Assembly: GCF_000240165.1 (NCBI RefSeq)
Contig: NC_017586.1
Coordinates: forward strand, 2,356,001 to 2,420,000
DNA from: Streptantibioticus cattleyicolor NRRL 8057 = DSM 46488
Lineage (GTDB): Bacteria > Actinomycetota > Actinomycetes > Streptomycetales > Streptomycetaceae
DNA length: 64,000 nt
Reading direction: 5' to 3'
The position numbers and the translations under genes were made by a program. Every line of letters starts with the position of its first letter. Positions within the stretch are counted from its first letter, which is position 1. The notes under the pieces were generated by a model. The model worked only from the letters and a program-made list of their open reading frames with translations, was not told the DNA's origin and searched no databases. This document shows positions 8,427-15,179 of this stretch, one piece after another.

Positions 8427-9173
8427 ATGACCGAACGAGGACCAGGAAGCACGGGGCGCGCCAACCTATGGCAGGAGATCAACGAGCGCCGCACAGCCTT
8501 GTACCGCTTTTACGGCGCTGATCGGCAGTTGCTTTACGTCGGAATCACCTGCAACGTCGAAGAGCGCTTCAAAGACCACGCACGAGACAAGAGGAAACCC
8601 TGGTGGCCGGAGGTCGCCGAGCACACGATCGAGTGGTTCGAAGACCGAGCGAAGGCGGCGCATGCCGAGACCCACGCCATCGTGACTGAAGTTCCGCAGT
8701 ACAACATCGCCCATAGTGGGACGCACTATCGAATCAACTATAAGTTCAGTTGGCTGCAACGCCAACTGAATGAAGAAGAGAAACACATTCGGACTCCTCG
8801 GCATACCCCGCGATCCAAACGTGGCCAGAAAGCTCTCGCGGAGGCTCTAGAGCGGCAACAGATTGTCGACGAACACCGACCTGGCGCTCCGTTGAAATGG
8901 GACGGAAGAAACCTAACTTCCTACAGCCACAGACGCGATGGCGCCCCTCGCGATATTCGACAATACATGCAATGGTTTCGCGAACGGGACAGATACACCG
9001 TGATCTATACCGAACGATGGTCCGGATGCGGGTCATGGCCTGCCGAAGCTCTATGGTTGGAAACGCGACGAAGACAAGGAGAATGCCCCATCTGCGTGGG
9101 CGAGCAGGCTCCATGTCAAGTCATTCGCAGGATCGTCGAACGGTACAAGAACCAGCCGTATTTCCCGTTGTGA
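8427..9173 (+). CDS. GIY-YIG nuclease family protein
   Basis: The 248-residue protein opens with a GIY-YIG-like core. ALYRFYGADRQLLYVGIT (about residues 23-40) supplies the two motif strands, and an Arg in VEERFKDHARDK lies where the catalytic Arg is expected. A helix with Glu (AHAETHAIVTEVPQYNI) follows. The C-terminal half (about 120-248) has several Trp and a C-x2-C pair (CPICVG) and is not recognised. Base composition is clearly lower in GC than its neighbours, which suggests recent transfer. It could be a homing, repair or defence nuclease; the context does not decide. Confidence 0.65.
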   Translation: MTERGPGSTGRANLWQEINERRTALYRFYGADRQLLYVGITCNVEERFKDHARDKRKPWWPEVAEHTIEWFEDRAKAAHAETHAIVTEVPQYNIAHSGTHYRINYKFSWLQRQLNEEEKHIRTPRHTPRSKRGQKALAEALERQQIVDEHRPGAPLKWDGRNLTSYSHRRDGAPRDIRQYMQWFRERDRYTVIYTERWSGCGSWPAEALWLETRRRQGECPICVGEQAPCQVIRRIVERYKNQPYFPL

Positions 9174-9214
9174 ACGGGCAGCGACCGGCCGCCATCAACA
9201 GAGGAACAGGAAAT

Positions 9215-9248
9215 GCCCCCGCCCGGTCCCGGAGGACCAGACGGGGGC
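9215..9248 (-). terminator. terminator of the prophage lysis operon
   Basis: GCCCCCG (9215-9221) pairs with CGGGGGC (9242-9248), with an inner GGTCC/GGACC stem. It lies directly after the last minus-strand prophage gene and marks the right side of the prophage/flank junction zone. Confidence 0.55.
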
Positions 9249-9251
9249 GAA

Positions 9252-9590
9252 TCAGGGCTCGTCAGGCGCGATGCGGGCGGTGCGCTGATCAACGCGGTCG
9301 ACGGCGTCCCGAAGGCTGCTGCCGGAGTTCGGCCGGACCTCGTGCACGACCAGGCCGACGCGGTGTTCGATCCGGTCCAGCCGCTCCATGACGCCCGGCC
9401 GGGCGGGGACGCCCGGGCGCGGCGGAACGCCCTGCCAGTCGTCGATGAAGTCGTCGACCCGGTGCACGGTGCGCCGCACCGCGCGGACGACGCGCCACAG
9501 CAGCGCCAGGCCGCCGGCGATCGCCACGGCCGCAGCGCACCAGATCCCCGCGGCGTCCACGGCCGGGACACCCGTCGGCGGTTCGTTCAC
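9252..9590 (-). CDS. DUF2746-like phage membrane protein
   Basis: The 112-residue product has an N-terminal transmembrane helix (about residues 12-32; WCAAAVAIAGGLALLW). A basic amphipathic segment (RRTVHRVDDFIDDW) and a helical tail (MERLDRIEHRVGLVVHEV) follow. This is the usual make-up of the small DUF2746 proteins found beside holins in actinophages. The GTG start overlaps the holin stop by four bases (GTGA). It probably assists lysis, for example as a second holin or spanin-like partner. Confidence 0.6.
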   Translation of the reverse strand: MNEPPTGVPAVDAAGIWCAAAVAIAGGLALLWRVVRAVRRTVHRVDDFIDDWQGVPPRPGVPARPGVMERLDRIEHRVGLVVHEVRPNSGSSLRDAVDRVDQRTARIAPDEP

Positions 9591-9874
9591 CCAGCCGCCT
9601 CCGGACCAGACGGCGCAGCCCGGATCGCCTCCGGACCGGCGGCGGCCCCCGACGGCGGGGCCGGCGGCAGCAGTGATGCGGTCCCGCTCGGTCCGAGCCC
9701 GAGCGCCAGCGCGCTCTTGATCACCGCGAACGCGGCCGGCAGCGCAGCCACCGCGGCGGCCCGCAGCGCGCCGAGCGACATCAGCCCGGTCGCGTCGGCC
9801 AGCAGCAGTCCGCAGACGGCCTGGACGTAGGTGGCGACGGTCCGCTCGCCGAGATCCAGCCAACGACGGTTCAT
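9587..9874 (-). CDS. holin
   Basis: The 95-residue protein has a short basic N-terminus (MNRRWLDLGER), two hydrophobic segments (about residues 12-32 and 36-60) and a Pro/Ala-rich tail. It follows the endolysin gene with a TGATG overlap. This matches actinophage holins that time host lysis by piercing the membrane. The call rests on size, topology and position, because no catalytic motif exists for holins. Confidence 0.7.
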   Translation of the reverse strand: MNRRWLDLGERTVATYVQAVCGLLLADATGLMSLGALRAAAVAALPAAFAVIKSALALGLGPSGTASLLPPAPPSGAAAGPEAIRAAPSGPEAAG

Positions 9875-10755
9875 CAGGCGCCTACCTTCTTGGCGATCGC
9901 GGCCAGCGTCGTCGCGAGCTTGTCCACCTTCTGCGACAGCTCGGCGACCTCGGCCCGGGTCGCCAGCGCGGCGGCGTTCGTCGCCCGCTCGTGCTCGCCG
10001 AGGCTGTGAGCGGCGCCGTCGACCAGCGACGGGATGGAGCGTTCGACGACGGCCTTGTGGATGTCGCCGACCTTTGCCCACAGGTCGGGGCCGGTGGAGG
10101 GGTTCTTGTAGGCGTTGACCGCGAGGGCGATCTTGTTGATGTCGTCGGTGGTGAGAGGCATGTCGTCCTCCGGGGATAGGCCGGGCATCCACTGCCCGAA
10201 GTCGCTGGTCATGGCGGTGTCGCGGTCGCATTCGACGCCGCCGATGGTCACCGTGTCGATGGGCTGCTGGATGTGGGCCCGCGGGTCCCACTGGCCGCCA
10301 GACCACGCCGACGCCTGCCAGGCCCAGCGGGCGGCGCCGCGGTCGAGGGCCCGCTTCACCGTGTAGTAGCCGCCGTACACACCCACCCGCGCCGCGCCGA
10401 GGACGGACGCAGCACCGAACAAGTAGGCGTTCACCGGGCCCTGCTGCTCGGGCGTGACGTCGAAGTCGGCGGCGAAGTAGATCGGCCGGTCCTCCGGCAT
10501 GCCGCACTCTCTCGCCTGAGCCAGGGCAGCCTTGGCGTCGGCGATGCCGCCCGGGCGGCCGGAGAGCATGCGGTCGGCGGTGGTCTCCCACACCACACCG
10601 ACCCAGATGCCCTCGGCAGCCAGGGACTTGGCCTCGGCCAGGGTGAGGTTCTTCGTCGGGTCGGCGGACAGGTACCGCATGGCGAAGCGAACGCCGGCGG
10701 CCCGTAGTTGTGCTGGGGCCGGGTGGCTCCAGGGGTAGTCGACTCCGGACGTCAC
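9874..10755 (-). CDS. endolysin with DUF1906 (Rv2525c-like) glycoside hydrolase-like domain
   Basis: The 293-residue product begins VTSGVDYPWSHP, the typical first strand of DUF1906 proteins. YFAADFDVTP (acidic active-site strand, about residue 95) and VGVYGGYYTV follow, as in TIM-barrel lysozyme-like enzymes that act on peptidoglycan. The C-terminal part (about 215-293) is helical, with coiled-coil character (ATRAEVAELSQKVDKLATTLA), and may mediate multimers or wall binding. It overlaps the holin gene by one base and lies downstream of the tail genes, as expected for a lysis gene. Confidence 0.8.
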   Translation of the reverse strand: MTSGVDYPWSHPAPAQLRAAGVRFAMRYLSADPTKNLTLAEAKSLAAEGIWVGVVWETTADRMLSGRPGGIADAKAALAQARECGMPEDRPIYFAADFDVTPEQQGPVNAYLFGAASVLGAARVGVYGGYYTVKRALDRGAARWAWQASAWSGGQWDPRAHIQQPIDTVTIGGVECDRDTAMTSDFGQWMPGLSPEDDMPLTTDDINKIALAVNAYKNPSTGPDLWAKVGDIHKAVVERSIPSLVDGAAHSLGEHERATNAAALATRAEVAELSQKVDKLATTLAAIAKKVGA

Positions 10756-10913
10756 GGCGAGCCCTCCTCGATGAGCTGTTGAACGGCGCGTTGCTGCTCG
10801 TGCAGGTGTCGCTTCACGCGGCGGTGGTGGAGCGCGGCGAGCGGCACCCACAGCACGTTCGCGGCCAAGTTCGGCCAGATCTGGAGCCAGGCCCACCACA
10901 GCCACCCAGCCAT
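10752..10913 (-). CDS. small Trp-rich membrane-associated protein
   Basis: The 53-residue peptide begins MAGWLWWAWLQIWPNLAANVLW, a single hydrophobic Trp-rich segment, followed by a strongly basic tail (HHRRVKRHLHEQQR). Its stop overlaps the endolysin start by four bases, and its own start overlaps the HNH-like gene. A lysis accessory role is inferred from position only. Confidence 0.5.
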   Translation of the reverse strand: MAGWLWWAWLQIWPNLAANVLWVPLAALHHRRVKRHLHEQQRAVQQLIEEGSP

Positions 10914-11359
10914 CAGCTGATCAGCCCCGGGACGTACAGCTGCGCCGTCCAGTCCGCATGGCTCGCGGTGTGGGCGCCGCCGTGCCCGCGGTGGTGGAAA
11001 GCGCACAGCCAGCGGAACTCACCCGGCGAACTCTCCAGCCACGCGGCGATCTCGTCCGGGGACGCGTCGGCGGCGATCTCCGGGAAGTCGCGGTGCAGAG
11101 CGCGCGGATCGGCGGCGTTGGCGACTGCGAACTCCAGCACGGCGTGATGCAGCTCCAGCAGCCCGGGCGAGCACGCGGCGGCGCCGGCGCGCTCGCCGAC
11201 GTAGCAGGCTGCGGTGTCCTTGGTGTGGCGCCGGTACGCCTCGAACGCCGCGTAGTGCGGATCCGACTCACGCGGGGCGTGCTCGGGGAAGTGCATGGTG
11301 TACCGGTGTGTCTCCGCCTGGGCGTGAGCGGCCACCGGGGCCTGGTCGTGGGCGGGCAT
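10913..11359 (-). CDS. HNH-like zinc-binding protein
   Basis: The 148-residue protein has LLELHHAVLEFA near residue 70 and a C-terminal WLCAFHHRGHGGAHTASHADW cluster. This spacing of His and Cys resembles HNH nucleases of actinophages, although the first Cys pair is weak. GGAGG lies four bases before the ATG at 11359, which is preferred over the ATG at 11374. It sits between the tail-fibre genes and lysis genes. Whether it cuts DNA is not certain. Confidence 0.5.
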   Translation of the reverse strand: MPAHDQAPVAAHAQAETHRYTMHFPEHAPRESDPHYAAFEAYRRHTKDTAACYVGERAGAAACSPGLLELHHAVLEFAVANAADPRALHRDFPEIAADASPDEIAAWLESSPGEFRWLCAFHHRGHGGAHTASHADWTAQLYVPGLIS

Positions 11360-11420
11360 CGGGCCTCCGGGCATGAAGAAGGCCCCGGGGCACCGGGGCC
11401 GGGCTGAGCGAGTGCCTCGT

Positions 11421-11669
11421 TCAGCTGAAGACGGGCGGCGTGACGGTGAAATCGGCCGTCGAGGCCGTGTTGGCGGCCTGGAGCTTGGTGACGTTGATGC
11501 TCAGCGGCGTCTCCCCGGCGGGCCAGGACACGCCCTTGATGGCGGCGGTGAGCGCAAGGACGAAGGCGTCGTTGGCGCCGTTCTGCGCGGTGAAATTGAG
11601 CATGCCGCCGTCGGCCGGACCGGCGCTGATGCTGATCTGGTAGGTGGTGCTGTCGTTGGTCTGCGACAT
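11421..11669 (-). CDS. small phage structural-type hypothetical protein
   Basis: The 82-residue product is Thr/Ser/Ala-rich, with alternating hydrophobic strands (TYQISISAGPADGGMLNFTA) and a helix in the middle. It is coded just after the receptor-binding protein, so a minor virion part is plausible. No family recognised. Confidence 0.5.
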   Translation of the reverse strand: MSQTNDSTTYQISISAGPADGGMLNFTAQNGANDAFVLALTAAIKGVSWPAGETPLSINVTKLQAANTASTADFTVTPPVFS

Positions 11670-11681
11670 GAAGTGGCCCCA

Positions 11682-12215
11682 TCAGGCGTGGAGGAACCGC
11701 AGTTTGAGCGTGGCGGCCCCGTTGCTGGTAGACACGGTCCCGAGCCCGGCCCCGGAGGACTGGTAGCCCACCAGGCCGATGCTCTGGTTCTGGGTGAGGG
11801 ACAAGATGCCGCCGCAGATCGCCGAGACGTTCCCGCCGCCGGTCTGCGCCCACCGCTCGGTGTAGGTAATGGCGCCCAGGCCGACCAGGTCGGTGGTCAC
11901 CCACGCGGCCCGGTTGCCGGCCGTCGCGCTGTTGAAGTGGACCACGCCCTCGACGTCGTACCAGCCGGACACCGGCACGACCCAGGCATGCGTGCTGGAG
12001 TTGAAGCCGCCGTAGGGGTCGAAGGAGGCCCCGGACAGGTTGACCAGAGTGTTCGTACCCGAGTTGATCGTCTGCGTGGCGCTGGCGTACAGGAACGCCG
12101 ACGGTGGGTTGAGCAGAAACGTCAGCGGGTTGTAGACCTGCTGGGTCAGGTACGCCTGCGAGATGGCGAAGCCGGCCTGCGGGGTCGTGAGCTGAGGGAG
12201 AGGCTGGTTGGTCAT
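11682..12215 (-). CDS. tail receptor-binding protein with C1q-like fold
   Basis: The 177-residue protein has a short helical N-terminus and then a beta-rich domain with WVVPVSGWYDVEGVVHF, YTERWAQTGGGNV and AATLKLRFLHA. These strands resemble the C1q/TNF-like trimeric heads found at tips of actinophage tails. It follows the large tail-tip gene, where host-recognition proteins are usually coded. It likely binds the mycelium surface. Confidence 0.6.
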   Translation of the reverse strand: MTNQPLPQLTTPQAGFAISQAYLTQQVYNPLTFLLNPPSAFLYASATQTINSGTNTLVNLSGASFDPYGGFNSSTHAWVVPVSGWYDVEGVVHFNSATAGNRAAWVTTDLVGLGAITYTERWAQTGGGNVSAICGGILSLTQNQSIGLVGYQSSGAGLGTVSTSNGAATLKLRFLHA

Positions 12216-12230
12216 CGGCGTCCTTGCTGA

Positions 12231-15161
12231 TCAGAAACTGACCAGCGGGCTGGTGCCGCCGGTCTGGGACGAGCCGTCGAAGCAAGTGGGGTAGCGTCCG
12301 ACCGGCGGGATGGCGAGGTTGCCGGGGTTGATGTCGCACAGGTAGTCGCCTGCGCTGTGGGGCTGGGTGGTGGCCGCGGTGAAGGTGATCTGCACCGTGC
12401 TGTAGCCGACGGCCACCGCCTGCACCGACTGGATGGTGACCGTCTCGGCGTTCGCCGTCCCGTAGCCCAGGGTCATCTGGTAGCCGGTGCCGGACGGGAT
12501 GACGTACTGCGCGGCAATCGCGGCGTTCCCGCTGACCGGTCCGAGGGTGACCGTGGTGACGCCGGCTGCAACGCCGGCGGTGAGCGTCGCCCAGGCGGCG
12601 GAGATCACTCCGTACCGGTACTGGCTGGCCGGGGACATCTGAAGGTGCAGCTTGAGGTTGGCGCCGGTGTCGTCGCCGGACCATGCGACCTGCTCAAGGA
12701 AACAGTCGAGCGTCTTCGACGGAGCCAGCGCCGGACGCCGGTTGACCCTGACCATGTCGCCGAAGTTCAGCGTCGACAGGGCCGTCAGCACACTCGGGTT
12801 GGCCGCGAGGTCGATCGTCAGGCCCTGGAGCCGGGTGTGCGGGTCCTTGTACTGGCTGAGCAGGTACTGGGCGACCGCCATCCCGTTGGAGACGAAGTTG
12901 GGGGTGATGGTCCGCTGGAGACTCTGGGGGAAGTACGCGGCCTGGCTGGTCGCGTCGGACACCTCCTGGAGGGCGTTGGTGTTCGTCAGGTCCACCGACC
13001 CGTCGCAGGTGATCTGGATGTCGTTGTACAGGTGGGCGGGGTCCTGCTCGAACTCGACGTCGTCGAGGTAGGGGATCTCGCCGGCCGCCGTGTGCTCGCC
13101 GAAGGTGACGACGGGCTGGCTCTGGATCCACCGCCACAGTTGCCCGTACAGGACGGGCACGCCGGCGCGGTTGACGGTGAACTGGCCGACCTCGGTGTCG
13201 GCGCACTCCTGGATCACGTCCAGCGGTGAGCGGCCCTGGAAGCTGGTGCCGCCCAGGATGGCCTCGGCGGCGATGTAGGCGGAGTTGTAGACGGCGCCGG
13301 AGTGGAAGTTGGCCAGGGTGAGGACCCTGTTGAGCCTGGTTCCGTTGTTGTCGCCGGCCCAGCCGTTGGCGAACCCCAGGCACAGGTCGCCGCGCTGGGA
13401 CTGGGTCAGTTCGGCGTTCCACTGGGCGACCCAGGCCAGGTCGCCCGCGAAGGGCTGGGTGTTGACGTTGCTGTCGGCGAGGAAGGTGCCGATGGCGTCG
13501 TGGTCGTAGGTGGTGGAGTGCATGTCCGACGTGGCCGTGTTGTGCCAGGTGATGTAGGAGTCGACCGCCACGGTCAGAGTCTTGCCGTCGGCACTGAGGC
13601 TGACGACGGCGCAGTGCCAGTTGCCGTCGCACACGAACTGCTGCGTGTTGGTGGTGGCGAGGCTGCTGCCGGTGCTGTTCTGCACATTTACGCCGACGTT
13701 GCCGGTGCTGTTGATGAAGCAGTAGACGCCGGACTTGTCGCCGGTGCCGGAGTAGAAGCCGGGCCCAGCGGCGCACCACAGGCTGGTGGCCGAGTAGGTG
13801 CCGCCGGTACCGGGGGTCACGGTGGTGCGGAAACAGATCATGCGCGTCCAGCCGCCGGAGGTGGGCAGCATGACCGTGCCGCCGCTGGGGGTACGCGGCT
13901 GGAGGTAGCTGGCGCCGGACGCGGAGCCGCCGCTGCTGGCCTGGGAGTTCGACAGGGTGATCACCGGGCCGGGCGTGTTCCACAGGGTGCCGACGCTGGA
14001 GGTGCTGGTGATCGACGTGCCGGTGGCGATGTTCGAGCCGACGATGTCCAGCACCGCGGCCGAGCCGCCCAGGTCCGGGAACGCCTTGCCTCCGGAGATG
14101 TCGGGGCTGGCGGTGGTGCTGGCCAGGTCGAACCAGTACTGCGGCGTGATCTGGCTGGCCACCCAGGCGGGCATGGCGTAGCCGAGGGTGAGCTGGGACA
14201 GCGGAGCCAGCGCGTCGACCGCTGTTACCTGGACGACGCCGTATTTACCGTTCTGCTCGTACTTCTGCGGCCACCGCTCGACGAATCCCTGCCACACCGA
14301 GGTGAACGGCCCGGGGTCGGCCCAAGGGGTGGGTGCGGCGGCCTGTTCCAGCTGCCAGCCGGTGACCTGAACGGTGGTGGCCGCCGTGGTGGCCGCGGTC
14401 GTGACCAGGGACACGATGGCGAACGCCGCGGTGGCCTGGGCGGCGCCGGAGACCGTGATCCGGGACCAGGAGGTCGTGACGGTCGCCGAGGCCGAGCTGG
14501 AGGTGAGCGCGTTGCCGTTCAGGTCGTAGAAGGCGATCTGCTGCTGGACGCCCAGGGACGACATGCCGCCGGCGGCCAGGGAGATGTCCACCCCGGCCGA
14601 GTACGCGGCACCCGGGGTGACGGTGACGGCCCACGAGGCGGTGGTCGCCCAGGACTGGGTGGCCCCGGCCAGCCCGAAAGCTGCCCCGGACGCAGCACCG
14701 TTGGGCACGGCCCAGGTGAGCGCCGTCGTCAGGCCCGACGGGGATGCGGCCAGGCCGGTGGTCATGCCGATCGTGCCGGTGCTCGCGGCCACAGCTCCGG
14801 TGCTGGTGCCGGTGGCGATGCCCTGGTAGAGCAGGTTGCGAGTCGGGCTGGTCTGGAGGACCAGCCGGCACCGCCGGTAGGGCACCACGTAGGGGTAGAA
14901 GAAACTCGACGTGTTGTCCGGGTCGAAGGCCCCGTCCACGTTGTCGAGGGAGAAGGACATCTGCCCGGACTGGACGGCATCGAGCTCGTACTGGCGCCCC
15001 GCCAGCTCGGCCTTCCACGAGCCACGCAGGCGGCTGCTCACGGTGTACCAGTGGTTCGGTGCCGTGCTGTTGCCGCCGGCGGTCCAGGCGATCTGGAGGA
15101 TCACCCGCGGCCACGACGAGATCAGCGGGCCGTCGAGGGCGTACCCGGCCGGGGTTGTCAC
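12231..15161 (-). CDS. large minor tail (tail tip) protein with LamG-like domain
   Basis: The 976-residue product starts MTTPAGYALDGPLI. Its first part (residues 1-110) resembles the distal-tail domain of actinophage minor tail proteins. A carbohydrate-binding-like region follows (about 120-270). A LamG/concanavalin-like region spans about 440-620 (markers SGVYCFINSTGNVGV and WHCAVVSLSADGKTLT). The second half (about 640-976) resembles the hub fold, with repeated short beta strands. It follows the tape measure gene, as usual in siphoviruses. It likely forms the baseplate hub and binds wall sugars. Confidence 0.75.
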   Translation of the reverse strand: MTTPAGYALDGPLISSWPRVILQIAWTAGGNSTAPNHWYTVSSRLRGSWKAELAGRQYELDAVQSGQMSFSLDNVDGAFDPDNTSSFFYPYVVPYRRCRLVLQTSPTRNLLYQGIATGTSTGAVAASTGTIGMTTGLAASPSGLTTALTWAVPNGAASGAAFGLAGATQSWATTASWAVTVTPGAAYSAGVDISLAAGGMSSLGVQQQIAFYDLNGNALTSSSASATVTTSWSRITVSGAAQATAAFAIVSLVTTAATTAATTVQVTGWQLEQAAAPTPWADPGPFTSVWQGFVERWPQKYEQNGKYGVVQVTAVDALAPLSQLTLGYAMPAWVASQITPQYWFDLASTTASPDISGGKAFPDLGGSAAVLDIVGSNIATGTSITSTSSVGTLWNTPGPVITLSNSQASSGGSASGASYLQPRTPSGGTVMLPTSGGWTRMICFRTTVTPGTGGTYSATSLWCAAGPGFYSGTGDKSGVYCFINSTGNVGVNVQNSTGSSLATTNTQQFVCDGNWHCAVVSLSADGKTLTVAVDSYITWHNTATSDMHSTTYDHDAIGTFLADSNVNTQPFAGDLAWVAQWNAELTQSQRGDLCLGFANGWAGDNNGTRLNRVLTLANFHSGAVYNSAYIAAEAILGGTSFQGRSPLDVIQECADTEVGQFTVNRAGVPVLYGQLWRWIQSQPVVTFGEHTAAGEIPYLDDVEFEQDPAHLYNDIQITCDGSVDLTNTNALQEVSDATSQAAYFPQSLQRTITPNFVSNGMAVAQYLLSQYKDPHTRLQGLTIDLAANPSVLTALSTLNFGDMVRVNRRPALAPSKTLDCFLEQVAWSGDDTGANLKLHLQMSPASQYRYGVISAAWATLTAGVAAGVTTVTLGPVSGNAAIAAQYVIPSGTGYQMTLGYGTANAETVTIQSVQAVAVGYSTVQITFTAATTQPHSAGDYLCDINPGNLAIPPVGRYPTCFDGSSQTGGTSPLVSF

Positions 15162-15179
15162 ACAGTCCTCCGATGCTGG

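Noticed and set aside
1-9214. Left prophage attachment site within the first 9 kb
   Set aside because: No copy of the 42-bp tRNA repeat or of a tRNA gene was found there by eye.
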